This document shows, piece after piece, positions 1 through 36,580 of a DNA stretch of 64,000 bases. The position numbers were made by a program, and so were the translations under genes. The DNA comes from Branchiostoma floridae (taxonomy: Eukaryota; Chordata; Leptocardii; Amphioxiformes; Branchiostomatidae), in contig NC_049980.1 of the NCBI RefSeq assembly GCF_000003815.2, positions 12,158,591 through 12,222,590 on the forward strand. Reading direction: 5' to 3'. Below the pieces are notes generated by a model. It was not told the DNA's origin. It did no database searches and saw nothing but the letters and a program-made list of their open reading frames with translations. Each line of letters opens with the position of its first letter. Position 1 is the first letter of the stretch.

Positions 1-3000
1 ATATTGCCTATGCTGTCATACTCAACCTTTGACTATGACTTTATTACTAAGCCTTACATAATTGACTGAAATCAAGCAAACTTGTTATTGCTTCATAAAG
101 AAAATATTTGTGATTTGCTGACTGCAAAGTCTTAAAATCAATTTTACTACGGAAATCAGATGTTCTAGATAATTGTTACTATGCACACATATTATGAATT
201 AGATTTGTTCTTATGATATCATTTGATATCTGCTCTATATTTGTTATATTAGATATATATAGATATAGATAGATAGATGCGGTGTTTATTGTGATATTGC
301 AGTGTCAGACTTCTTTCTGCACTGAATTACAGCCAATTTACAAATGATACAAATTATCTGGATACAAAAAAATTACAGTCATATACAAACTATATAACAT
401 AGTTTGTTATTACAAACAATGGCATTTTTGTGTTAGCTACCATTGCATATAATCTATGATAAATTCAGACCAATAAAAACTGTAAATCACTGCCAGGCTA
501 AGTAGAATTAATGTCCTAAAGGTTCTGTCTGCTACACAACTTAATCAAATTGATCACAGGTGCACAGTCATTGGTGCAAGACTCTTCTTGGCAAAAATGC
601 TCAGGAAATGTGACATCACACTCCCCACTGGAATCCCCAGGGGTTCCCTAATGACGTCTGTATTCAATTTCAGCCCCACCTTCAATGTCCGTGTGTGTTC
701 AACTTCTCAAGTTCTTGTAAATTACACTTCCTGTGTAGTCATCTTCCTCACAACTTCCAAACAAAACCAGGCAAACGTCAAGCTTCCTAAAAAAATATCA
801 CAGCAATGTGCTGAAGCCACAAGTTTACCTAACTCACCACAAAATACATTGAAAGTGTAAATCTCTGAAATTACAAATTTGGCATGTAGAGATAGGTAGT
901 TTTGGTTCACAGTGGGGGGCGGGCGCGGGCTGGTTGGTGTTCAAATCACAGCAAGTATCACAAATTATTCCATGTATTCCCTGTTATTCTAGCCATTCAG
1001 GACAACTCAGCCTTCATGAGATGATGGCAGACTAAAGTATGAAGACATATGTCAGGCTGCCAAAGTGTCAAAGAAGCCAGCGCCTTAGGGAGTGTCAAAA
1101 ATCCTAGCGCGAATATAAGCGTGTTCGTCCAACCATAATCTCCATGCTGGCACTCAGGGACATACAACTATTCACACAAACAACAGCAGTTTCACACTTG
1201 TTGGAGGCTCAAAATGACCCATTCTCTTACCTTGCAAGACCTTGCGAGCTGGGTTTGGTTTGGCGAAGCTTGCTGGAAGACTTGCGAAGCCAGTCAAGGC
1301 CGAAACTCGACTTAAATCGCCGCTTGAGTTCGGTTTTCCGGCCTTTTTGTTGTTCACCCTCAGCCGTCAATTTCCAAAATGGCGGATGTATGAATAGTAA
1401 GCAAGTTGCCTAATATGGAGTTCCTTCTCATAAATATTCATCAGTATCAGGAAGTGGACGTTTCCGGGAACATCTTATCTCCAAGCAGATGTTGGGTGGA
1501 AGATTCATGAGATGATGATGGTAGTGATTGTAGGGCTTGTCTGACAGAATACATGTTCGGTTGCATTAGATACTAGAAGTAATACTAGTCACCTGGTGTT
1601 TAGATCCAGTCAGCTCAGAGAATCCCAGATGTCAGAAAGTTATTCTCTCCAAGCAGAGATTCAGTAATATCTCCATTAAAACTGGAGATATTGTTTTGGG
1701 TGCGTCTTTGTGTGCGTGTGTCTGTTTGCGTGTGTATGTGTGTGTGTGCCTATCTGTGTGTTTGTGTTTACAGATTTTTGTGGTCACCATAACTTAAGAA
1801 CCTCTGGATGGGTTGCAATGATATTTGGTATGAGTGGATAGGGACTGGGAAGGTAAATGTCAAGGTCGATTTTGGGCCCCTGGTATGTGACCTTGGTACT
1901 GCAGGAGAACCTCCGGTTTTGTAGGTTTTGACCTGGCCGTTCTATGGTCTTGATATTTTGGTGGCAGATACTAGATAGCTTGGAACTTGCTCTGGAACTG
2001 TTGCGACTCTTTTGTCAAAATCTTTCGAGGGGAATAACTTGTAACCTATACAAATATACATTAACTTCTTTTGAGACACAAAGAAAACATGTCGATACAT
2101 GTAATATGTACTTAGCAATTTGTAGAAAACTTTTATCAGTTTCGCTTTAACTGTCGATCTGTTCCTACTTGAGTTAATGTTAGAAGTCTAGATCTAGATC
2201 CTAGTTCTTCTCCTGTCTTTCCAGCTTTCACAAAGACAAGTAAAAACGAGTGTATGAATTAAAGTAATGCGGATTGAATTTAGTCACGATAATCGCTTCA
2301 AAGCTGAATCCGGGAGTCATGGAGCCAAGACCAGCATTCACTCGTATTGTTGGCCGTCTGACCAAGGAGGTTGAACCTCCTTGGTCTGACCATTGGCCAG
2401 AATGATAATGGATGGCCACCGTCATACTTTTACGTCCACTGACGTCCAGCCTTTAATACTTGGAGACTATCGGTTCTTCGCGGACCGCGCCGGCGTTCAG
2501 AATCAATGCGTTCCCAACGTCAGTGGAGTCATGACTCTCCGAATGATAATAAGACAATCTCCGGTTTGATGAATAGGACAATATTATTTCGATGAACAGT
2601 AATAGCAAAGGTAGAAGATGCTGGGGAAACGTTAAAGAATTGGTAGGGACCAACGAGATTGAAGATTGCGTGAGAGACGTAATGGGTAAGTTTTAAAAAG
2701 TTCCTCATTCAAAGATATGAAAAAAGTACATAACTGTATCTAACTCCGTCAAGAAAGTCCTTCACCGTTACGTTGGTAGGTGGCTGCCATTTTCCCCAGC
2801 ATCCCTACAAGTCGCTTCTTATTTCCCGGCGGCCAACTTGGCCGTGACGCAAGTGGCACCCAGTCACTCCCACTCGTCAGTGACGGAGTTAAAAACTGAG
2901 AGACTCAGAGAGCGCAAAGCAGCAACTTTCTCCCCATGAATGTCACAATAATGACATTAAACAGAATGGCTAATTAATTGACTTGGAGTTTAAAAGGTTT

Positions 3001-3059
3001 GCTGGACAGACATTCTACAGCTATTCTGCGCCACTCCAAGATCATTCCATGAATTACTA

Positions 3060-3150
3060 AATGCATTTAAGTTCGCGGGGATGTAATTTCGCGGTAGCGG
3101 GAAAAAAGGACTTTTCGCGGTGGTTTTAAGTTCGCGGTGGCACCATGCAC
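3060..3150. repeat. Partial copy of a GCGGT-rich foldback repeat
   Basis: The segment carries the phrases TTTAAGTTCGCGG and ACTTTTCGCGGTGGTTTTAA and ends in CATGCACT. The same phrases occur at 47022-47075, where they are paired with an inverted second half. Here only the left half is evident, and the perfect-TIR MITE at 3152-3331 follows immediately. It is probably a non-autonomous DNA element; the superfamily is not recognisable. Confidence 0.5.
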
Positions 3151-3151
3151 T

Positions 3152-3331
3152 TAGTCTCCAAGCAGACCCTACGGTGCCTTAGAAATAGTATCAAAGCTGG
3201 CCAGGGACTTGGTATACCGGCACCAGGTGCCCGTTTGACTCCCTTAGTCGGCTATTTCCCTTTGGCCGGCTATACTCCTTTGCCAGCTTTGATACTATTT
3301 CTAAGGCACCGTAGGGTCTGCTTGGAGACTA
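3152..3331. mobile_element. MITE with perfect 50-bp terminal inverted repeats
   Basis: Positions 3152-3201 are an exact reverse complement of 3282-3331 (50 of 50 bases). The outer end begins TAGTCTCCAAGCAGACCCTA. The 80-bp centre holds weaker internal repeats (CCGGCTAT, CCCTTTGGCC). There is no coding capacity, so it must be mobilised in trans if it is a transposon. The subterminal motif CTCCAAGCAGA also occurs in the MITE at 22199-22320 and as single copies at 1481 and 1650, which suggests a family. A two-base TA target duplication is possible but cannot be told from the TIR end. Confidence 0.75.
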
Positions 3332-3468
3332 CGATGCTCTGGAGTCTCCTACTGCCAACCACCAGTGAAAAGACAGTTTCTAAAGACACAGATAAATTGC
3401 TTCAGCGCCATCATAAGTGAATTTGGTTGCTCACGTGACGAGCTGGAAGAGGAGCAAATTAGCATGAG

Positions 3469-3969
3469 NNNNNNNNNNNNNNNNNNNNNNNNNNNNNNNN
3501 NNNNNNNNNNNNNNNNNNNNNNNNNNNNNNNNNNNNNNNNNNNNNNNNNNNNNNNNNNNNNNNNNNNNNNNNNNNNNNNNNNNNNNNNNNNNNNNNNNNN
3601 NNNNNNNNNNNNNNNNNNNNNNNNNNNNNNNNNNNNNNNNNNNNNNNNNNNNNNNNNNNNNNNNNNNNNNNNNNNNNNNNNNNNNNNNNNNNNNNNNNNN
3701 NNNNNNNNNNNNNNNNNNNNNNNNNNNNNNNNNNNNNNNNNNNNNNNNNNNNNNNNNNNNNNNNNNNNNNNNNNNNNNNNNNNNNNNNNNNNNNNNNNNN
3801 NNNNNNNNNNNNNNNNNNNNNNNNNNNNNNNNNNNNNNNNNNNNNNNNNNNNNNNNNNNNNNNNNNNNNNNNNNNNNNNNNNNNNNNNNNNNNNNNNNNN
3901 NNNNNNNNNNNNNNNNNNNNNNNNNNNNNNNNNNNNNNNNNNNNNNNNNNNNNNNNNNNNNNNNNNNNN
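3469..3969. other. Assembly gap (501 N)
   Basis: This is an unbroken run of N. Open frames that cross it are artefacts. Confidence 0.99.
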
Positions 3970-4168
3970 GTATGTTGGATTCTCATTTTTGAAGAAAAGC
4001 ATATGATGAAATTCTACGATTTACTTGGTATTCTTTTTACCGCAGTTTGCTTTCCTTTCCGGAAACTTTCCGAGTACCCTGCTTTAGTTTCTTCATAGAT
4101 CTTCATAAGTTACACCATGCCTTGCGGTTTTCGCGCCTTATGCCATGAGTTGCTTTACAGCAGTAACT

Positions 4169-4278
4169 TAGCCTGGTATCCAGCCGTAATATAGCTCCCG
4201 AGTCTCTTCTCTCCTCTTCTTAATGTCGAAGAGGAGAGAAGAGACTCGGGAGCTATATTACGGCTGGATAGCAGCCTA
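4169..4278. repeat. Near-perfect hairpin with 43-bp arms
   Basis: Bases 4177-4219 are the exact reverse complement of 4228-4270, separated by an 8-nt loop (TTAATGTC). The flanks begin TAGCCTGG and end CCTAGCC. The outer phrase TAGCCTGGTATCCAGCCG resembles the TIR of the 9-bp-TSD element at 41998-42422, so this may be a shrunken foldback relative of it. It lies about 410 bp upstream of the proposed RPS12 start site. On the sequence it would form a very stable cruciform or hairpin. Confidence 0.8.
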
Positions 4279-4689
4279 GCCTAGCATGTTACTTTTCATT
4301 TTGAATGATACAGATAAAAAAATTGAACGTAATCAACTATATTATTTCACATTAAGGGTGCACCAAGCAACATTATTCTGAACTTTCAAACTAACAACGC
4401 AAAAGTTAATAGTGCAATCGTGGGGTATAATGTTACAATGATTTGTAGGATTAATTTCATTTCATTCTATTTATTTTTCCAGGGGATTTAAACCTTGCAT
4501 TTTATTCTACAGAGAATTTATGAACAATCCTCATTTTGCTAGCATTTTTTTTTTTCTAAATCGATATTCCTAGGCTTTGACTTAGCTTCTTTTCTTGTCA
4601 ATATGTGTCGAGGCAGTCCGGCACTTTTGCATTGGACAAGCCCTAGTTTCATTTCTTCCCATCATTCTTAGCGCGATGACCTAACACGA

Positions 4690-4724
4690 CCTCTTTCACG
4701 CTGATATTTCGCGGAAGGCTCATC
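4690..4724 (+). promoter_or_regulatory. RPS12: Putative 5'-TOP noncoding first exon of RPS12
   Basis: The coding first exon is preceded by a pyrimidine tract and CAG at 4851-4858, which reads as a splice acceptor. This implies an upstream noncoding exon. A C followed by pyrimidines (CCTCTTTC, 4690-4697) is the kind of start used by vertebrate ribosomal-protein TOP mRNAs. A donor-like GTAAGT follows at 4725. The intron would be 134 bp (4725-4858). The family habit is established knowledge; the exact start site is inference. Confidence 0.4.
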
Positions 4725-4882
4725 GTAAGTGTGCCATCGCTGACAATCCCCTCTGTTTCTCTCGATTTTTCCAGCATCAGTGTCCAAAAGTTGTACCAAG
4801 TTGATGTATGAATATCAAGCAATAAAACGATGTGACGATTTTTTGTTTAATTTTTCAGGAGGACGTCTGCTGAAGTGTTAAA

Positions 4883-29737
<24,855 letters not shown>

Positions 29738-29862
29738 GAGATCTGTACCACTCCCGTGTCTCTCCATCCAACAAGCACACATCCATCAGGAAAAAACGTC
29801 TAACCCTGAGATGGAACATGACATCTGAAGCATCGGGACGTGCTTAATGGATGATGAGTGGA

Positions 29863-29868
29863 AATAAA
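29863..29868 (+). terminator. RPS12 polyadenylation signal
   Basis: AATAAA lies 126 bp after the RPS12 stop codon, in a short 3' UTR as is usual for ribosomal-protein genes. Confidence 0.7.
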
Positions 29869-30696
29869 GATCAAAAAGACCTCATTGTATCATGTGTTTG
29901 TCATTCGTTAGTGATGAATGGGCAGAGAGAACATGTTGAGGCTAAGAGTGATCCAACAAGAAGTGATGAACCAATAAAATAAATACAGAGATTTCACAAG
30001 AGCAGGGGATACATAAACAGGCATGTTCTTGAATTAGACATATTTTAGACAGGTGGGTGAAAGGTGGATGTTATGCTCCTGAAAGTCAATTTTAGAGTTA
30101 AGATACTGTGTTGACAATTAAGAATACAGTGGTATGGGAGAGGAGACACCCACCATATCAATTTGGAAGTGCAGGTAGTGTTTGGTGCCATGCAGTACTC
30201 ATAAGGCTTAACAGGTGTCTCTTTACGAAAAAACATAAACTGCACTCACTGCCATAAATGCAACAACACATTGAACAGGTCAGTGTCATGCTCTTAGAAT
30301 TCTTCACTTTTATTAACAGTGGGAAGGGCATTATGATGAACACTATTGGATTTAGTATATTACTAGTACTAGCTAGTAAAAAAGCAAGGAATTTTCACTG
30401 TACATTGTATTACAATATTCAGTGCAAAAGATACATTTTGAACATACATGTATGATGTACCACAAATTTTCCACAGGGAAACATTTTTGGCTTAGGATGG
30501 TAAAGATTGCCATACAATAGCAAACTTAGAGCATTCTTTGGACAGCTGTACGTGTCATACAAAATTCAGCTGTATATTACGCAAAATGGTGTCTTTGGTT
30601 TTGTCACAGCCTGCTCTAACATCTCATGACATTGAAGTCATACAATGACCAAGGATGAAAGTGATGCACTGCTACTATTAGTAATTAGAGTACAGC
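29869..30696. other. Convergent spacer between RPS12 and ATRAID
   Basis: This should hold both 3' ends. A minus-strand AATAAA (plus-strand TTTATT at 30309-30314) is a possible ATRAID polyadenylation signal, about 380 bp past its stop. No other gene or repeat is evident. Confidence 0.5.
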
Positions 30697-33600
30697 TCAT
30701 GCAGTCTTCACATGTCGTCTCAGTAGCACCCACAGAACAGCTGCCAGTATGACAGTGCTGCTCCCGAGTCCTGCCAGGAAGGCTGACATTGGAAAAGTGC
30801 CCTGAAGGGGAATGACAAAGAAAAGACATCAAACATCCATCCCAATGACATGCATTTTAACAAGTTTATGAAAGAGGCTGAAAAGTTGAATGGCCTTTGG
30901 AGGCTTCAAAAGATCTCTTGAAAAGAATTGAGGCTTGTGGCTACTCCATTGGGCACATTCATGTAGACAAATGATACATACCTGTCTTAGACATTTATAT
31001 CCATGATATCCCTCCTTACAGAGGCAGAGGAATAAACCTGAAGAAAAAACAACATTGGAAGTTTCAATGTAATCATGTCAGTATACACATACAAATGTAT
31101 GTAATCTAATCACAAAGACAGCACTGTGCAATTTCTTTGGTCCATGCCAGAAAAGACCACAACAGCAATCAGAAAGTATTCCACTGAACCACGTTGCCAT
31201 ACTATGCCATGAGATGTGACAATATGTCTATATTAAAACGACCAAAACGACAAGATTTGAAAGTTGAGGGAACCTTTCCAATTCTTTCTTTCTTTATTCA
31301 GGTTGTAACAAGACAATACACTGTGAGCACTAGGCAGCATGGCTGGTATCGTGGCCACAGACATATAAATATACAATACAAGATGAACATGTATATACAG
31401 TAATAGAATAGAATAGTTGTTGCAATAAAAGCAGGTAATAAAAGCAGGTAAAGCTAACACTTATGCCTGACTAGCTAAAATTTACTAGACAGTGGCATGG
31501 CTGGAAGAGAATCTTTTGGTAGATATCATGTACACACACAGTGCTTCTGAAAGCTGTCTATTGATGACAGAGTCATGGTCAGGTGAGCCGTGGAGCAGTA
31601 GTGAAACAGTAGGCCGTTGTCGTACAAGGCATTCAACGGTGGTGAGTTTGCTACGCTGCTCAGAGTACAGGGGGCAATGTAGTAGGTAGTGTTGGACTGT
31701 TTCAGAAGAGGCCCCACAGACACCATTTCCAATTCATGGTATGTTGTGCAGAGTGTAGGGCAATACAAAAGAAAATCATCATTTTTTTTTCATGTACTGA
31801 CCTGGTCCATCCTCTACACAATGAGAACTTGATGCAGGACAGGCCTCTGAGGGACAAACAGAACAGTACTGGTTAGATCCCCCCTTGCACAACAACGAAA
31901 ATTTGATTTTTTTTTTTTACCCATGATATAACAATGTTGTGAAAGATGTTTTACATTGTAGTGTGTAACAACTCTGCTGTCCGGGGTTGTAACTGGCCCC
32001 TCCCTACAGAGAGGCTGGTCGATATTTGGCAGGCTGCTATAAGCGAGATTTAATCAGGCTATAAAAATATAATTCAAAAGACAAGAAATCGAGATGTCAA
32101 AGAAAAATGTGCTTTGTAAAATGTTCACTACTTTCGCTACATAGCAGATAATGGCGAGAGGAACTCTGATAAATAATAGTGGAATAAAGTAATAGACTTG
32201 CAACCACCATAACTTAATGAACATTAGGCCTATCTATCTATATATCTAATGTTTTAACTTTAGCATGGAGTATTTAGCATGGATATTACCATTGTATCTT
32301 GTACATGTGGAAGTCTGTTTCAAACACAATGTTGTGTTGACTGATCTGATGAGGTGGTTCCAAGCCTCCTCACCTCCGGGGCAAGAACAGTTGGAATGGG
32401 TCGGTACAGATCTACAGGGGCATAGCATAACAAAAAGATGAGTTCAACATAAATGTTACAAAAAAACTAAATCTCACTAAACTTATGTCCTGCCATGAAA
32501 GACGTATGAGACTTTCTTTTTGTCACATAAAAGGTCAATAAATGAACAATTGTACAGACTCAAGGAGGGACAGATAAAAAAGACATTCCAACAAATAGAA
32601 CATCTCATACCTCCTTGAAATATTGAAAATTTTTGTGAATTTCTTGTTTCAATCTTTATCGTGAATTTCTTGCTTATTCTGTAGTATGCTATTTTCCCTG
32701 CAAGCCTCCTGGGACTTTGGACCCAGGTCAAATCAACCCCATGCTGCCAGTCTCTGGATACAACTCACATCAAATAGTTAAAGAACTACAGACACACACC
32801 AAGACAAACAGGCAGAAACTAATATCTCTTGTTTTCACAGACTGAGGTACATCTGTCTGACTCATTTTAGGTCACAAATATAGCTGCAAGATAGGTTGAA
32901 AAGGTTGATTCTATTAACAAACCCAGGTGAATAAGCACTACGTAACTGGGTTGTTTGTTCAAAATAAAGCATCCTTGTCAAGTACACTGAAAAAGCGACT
33001 ATCTGAATTCAAATGTAGCTTGCCTCTGCATAGTTACTTACATGTAATTAAGCTCTGTCAGACCAGCAACAGCTTCACTTGATAGCACAGTAATTGGGTT
33101 GTTGTCGAGCACCCTGAATTACAAAATTAACAGCGTCTTAGTGATGGATACAAGTTAGTGTCTTCTTGAATGTTGAAGTTGACACAAAAGTACAGACATG
33201 AAAATATCAAAAGAAGTTTTGTAAAACAATATAATAACCCAAGCCATCCTTGTGGAAGCACAGGCAGCTATACTCACAGTGCTTGAAGATGTGTTAGTGT
33301 GAGAAGAGGTGACTCCTGGAAGAATTCATCATGGATGTTGCATCCACTAAGGTCCAACCTATTCAGACATATGAAAAGTCAGGATTCAGTTGTAACACAA
33401 CATCATGTTCAAATACAGCTGTCATGATTGCTTTTGATGTTATCACATTTTGAGACTTGTGAGTCATACATTTAACATGCTAACTGGTGACAACCCCTGA
33501 AGGGGGTCTGTCAATGCTTTAGGCAAAATGCAGGATGTCGGTTGCTGTGTCTTACGATAAAGTCAGTATGCTGCCTTTGCTTTACACTAAATTCAGGCAC

Positions 33601-34692
33601 TAATTACACAATACCTTAGAATTACCTGGGTCCTTAGAGGTAGCATATGGAGGACTTGCTATGTAACCGACCCCTGCACGTGTGCACAAACTATCCAACC
33701 AACCAACCACTATCCACTTGAGCAGTCCGGCTACGGTGAGTACAGATTGTGTAGAATTACGACAGCTGATCTGTTTTACAATAACGGGCATTCATGTCCC
33801 TTTAGATGTCTCCTGATCTGTTGCCCATGAGTTTACTTTACCTACCACAACAAGTGTCACAGAAAGAAATGTCGGACCAATTCTCAAATCATATCCAGTT
33901 GCTTGAGTAAACATTACATGGCAAATTTTCACATCAATTGCTACCTATATACAAATCTTACCCAACAGTGAAGTTGTGAGTGTTTTCCGTCACATTGACA
34001 CAGCACCTTCCCCACACCTGTAGTCCATGTCTGCCCTGACACATCCCGTACACCTTACCATCATCGGCCAGGGGGCTGCCACAAGAACTCAGATGACAGA
34101 TGGACTAAAGTAAAATCAAAACGTTGATAAGCTCACTCACACTTCCAAGAATGCATGCACGGTGACTGGAATTGTGGGTAATATGTCAAAGGTGAAGGCC
34201 CCAGAGACATAAACAAAATATGTCTGGTCATTGCTATGCAAATCAAACTGTTAACAACCTAGGGTCCTTTGCCTTTGAAATGCAATGCAATTGAATTGTT
34301 TTGGTGATATTTCAAGTACTGCTTTTTAGCGATGCACTTTTTATGCGATTGGAGGGGCCCAAATGACAACTGTTATTTATGTATTCGTGCCAGGCCTGCA
34401 TCAAATTCATATCAGTTGACAAACAACACCTCAACTTTCAAAACTCCAAGGCTTTCTCTCAATCAAATCTTTGATATGTGGCAAAAATAAATGTCATGTC
34501 CTACGTCCTGCAACAAGGCATAACGTTAACATCTTTCAACAACATAGGTTTCTGAGCCACAGATAAGCATGTTGATATAATCATCCTCTCACTGACCATT
34601 CTCTCATCTTTCTGTCCTCGTGTCAACAACAAACACAATAGACAACAAACAAAAAACAACAATGTGGTGAAACTTCTTCCGGGTTTCGCCAT
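30697..34692 (-). CDS. ATRAID: All-trans retinoic acid-induced differentiation factor (ATRAID/APR3)
   Basis: This is a single-pass membrane protein with an EGF-like domain, linked in vertebrates to retinoic-acid response and bone-cell differentiation. Exons on the minus strand are 34692-34597, 34104-33962, 33358-33278, 33113-33042, 32411-32290, 31846-31802, 31037-30982 and 30801-30697. They sum to 720 nt, 239 residues (human about 229), with every junction in frame. The start encodes a signal peptide (TTLLFFVCCLLCLLL). Family blocks follow in order: RCCVN, GLDLSGCNIHDE, NCSCPGGEEAWN, an EGF-like unit (CPASSSHCVEDGPG, then CLCKEGYHGYKCLRQG), a C-terminal helix ending AAVLWVLL, and a basic tail. 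The exon 5 donor was chosen because the nearer GTAC would create a stop. A LINE remnant lies in intron 6. The gene diverges from TEKT2. Confidence 0.9.
31279..31740 (-). pseudogene. LINE 3' end with zinc-knuckle remnant
   Basis: The minus strand (about 31733-31500) encodes CGASSETVQHYLLHCPLYSE, the C..H..C pattern seen at the C-terminus of many non-LTR retrotransposon proteins. About 200 bp of AT-rich 3' UTR follow, ending in AATAAAGAAAGAAAG (minus strand, near 31283-31300), a short simple-repeat tail. Only the last part of the element remains. It sits in ATRAID intron 6, in the same orientation as the gene. Confidence 0.6.
33870..33925 (+). repeat. Fragment of the hammerhead-associated tail
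   Basis: GAAATGTCGGACC and TATCCAGTTGCTTGAGTAA (33892-33910) match the right half of the motif at 26780-26823. The CTGATGA half is missing. It lies in ATRAID intron 2. Confidence 0.55.
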
Positions 34693-34925
34693 CTTTGGTC
34701 TGCTAGTCTCGTCCTTTGCACACATCTCGTGAGATTTGGCCCTAACGAGATTTGGTGCATGATGGGACTGTATCGTCTCTTGTTTCCATCTCCATAGTAA
34801 CTGGTAACCAAGCAGAATATAAAACAGCGATTGTGATTGGTAGGTCTTCTCGCGTAAACCAATCACAGCACGTTTCTGATAAGGCCAGGAATCCCCCTCC
34901 TGTATTCCTTAGTAACGGAGACGCT
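34693..34925. promoter_or_regulatory. Bidirectional promoter region of ATRAID and TEKT2, with X-box-like and CCAAT sites
   Basis: CTCCATAGTAAC (34790-34801) matches most of the RFX X-box consensus, with an exact right half CCATAGTAAC. A second GGTAACC follows at 34803. TGTGATTGG (34832-34840) and CCAATCACA (34859-34867) are inverted CCAAT boxes facing each other, as in NF-Y-driven bidirectional promoters. RFX factors control ciliary genes, and tektin-2 is an axonemal protein, so the X-box would fit TEKT2. The TEKT2 ATG is 1.7 kb away, so an upstream noncoding exon is implied. Confidence 0.45.
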
Positions 34926-36580
34926 AACTGCCCTTGTTTAGGCACTGCAGCACACAAACAGTTTGCGCTCATTGAAACCGGCAGAGGACCGCTTTACCAG
35001 GTGGGTTCCACTATTTTCTGGGATAGAGAGGCTCTTGATTACTTACTTCTTTTATGGTACAGCAAAAAATTGCCAGCCAAGAGGATCTAGTACCTTGCCG
35101 GTGATTCTTTTCCTGAGGCCGAGAGGGGTGTAGCTGTAGCCGGTGCCTACCTACCTTGTTGCATGTTTCCACAACAGCTTGCTGTCGGTCTACGATTACC
35201 TAAAACTCTTCGTTGATATTTCATCCAACGCATGAATTATTTGGTCCTTTCCGTACAAAGAAAGTGGGTTGTTTCAAATTGTTTCTTTCTGATGGCAGAG
35301 AGTTAACGAATTGGGCTTTTGTAGTGGAGTTCTTCTTCTACAAACCACGATCGCGAGCTGATGTTGCCACGTACCTCCTGTGATGGCACCGAAAGGTTGA
35401 AACGTTGTCAAGCATACCCGTGGCTTTCCTGTCTTGTATGGTATAGGCTCTTTTAAGGCCATAGCTACCTTACAAAAACGATGTGTTATTGTTGTTTTCT
35501 ATTTCATGGCCAAGGATGTCCACGGTGAAATGTTTTGGTATCATTTCCGAAGCAAAGCTTTGTTTTATCGTTGTTTTATTTGTTGCCCAGACGATAGGTA
35601 CTAGTAGTCAGACATAACATGCTGTCAAAACCTAAAGACTCCAAACACTCGCTTCACGCCCTACTCAGCCCGCAGGTGGTGAGAGTTTGCCGAACACTTG
35701 GTGGTTTTTGGATCTGGATTTAGAAAACATTCTAGAGAAGGGTGCTCCGTTTACAGATGTTTTATTTGGTAAACATTGACAGACAAGGGTCCCAGCTACA
35801 AGCCTACAGGTCACCAAGGATCACTACACCCTCGCTGTTTATTTAGTTGTCTCATCATCTTATCCTAGCCTTTGTTTCCAGACTACCAAAATACTGCATC
35901 AAAAAGAAAACCTGTCATTGAATTTCCCTGGATATTGGTATCCGCTGGACACGTAGCTAGACACTTGGTTTATTGTATCCAGTTGGTATCTACTGAGATT
36001 ACTCCCATATAATGTGTCCTAAAGTAAAACAAGACACCAGTCAGGATTTGAAGCATGCAAGTACCATTGTCCTCCCAAAGGTGGCCAAACCAGATGAAAT
36101 ACGAGAAGTTGTCCATATTAAGGTAGACCTACAATGTTTGCTGTGCTGCATGTTTTCTGTTGTTTGTCAATGAGTTGTTTTGGAAACATATTACCAAATG
36201 CTGAATGTTTTGCCTTGTCTGCCTGGATACCCTAATTACATTACAAGCATTTAGTGGTTCACCCAGATCAGCTGGAAGGAATGACTGATGGCAAAAGATA
36301 AAAATATATCTACAAAATCAATGGAGTAATTTTGTTGTTTTTCCCACTAGGCTTTCATTACTTGATTCTGTGTTAGGTCTTATTACCTCCATGAAAAATA
36401 TGTATGTGCATAGGTGTTGGGGAGACAAAGGTGAAGGTAGTTGATTTTGGTCCCCTGGTGAGTTTTTGTATGTTTTGTCCTGGACATGCTATGGTCTAAC
36501 TGTAGTTGATTTCCCCGCACTGACCATCAGCATCATGATGTTTTACCCAGGCTGCTATTTGAAAACAGAATTCTGAAGCC
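34926..36580. other. Sequence between the promoter region and TEKT2 ATG
   Basis: No coding exon is seen. It probably includes the 5' UTR and a noncoding intron of TEKT2; a donor-like CAG/GTGGGT at about 35000 is one candidate. The + frame at 34752-35090 lacks a recognisable product. Confidence 0.4.

Larger units (their letters stand above)
1..4689. other. Gene-free region upstream of RPS12
   Basis: I see no exon-like reading frame here; the short open frames lack splice context and recognisable motifs. The stretch is AT-rich at 1-900, with a TG/TGTG microsatellite near 1705-1765. Two same-direction copies of the motif CTCCAAGCAGA lie near 1481 and 1650. A short palindrome (13-bp arms around one base, 2360-2386) sits at about 2.37 kb. 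The foldback elements, MITE and assembly gap between 3060 and 4270 are listed separately. The last few hundred bases should contain the RPS12 promoter. Confidence 0.6.

Noticed and set aside
3349-4006. Open frames of more than 170 codons
   Set aside because: They consist almost entirely of N from the assembly gap.
34752-35090. 112-codon plus-strand frame
   Set aside because: It overlaps the promoter region with its CCAAT and X-box sites and has no recognisable product.
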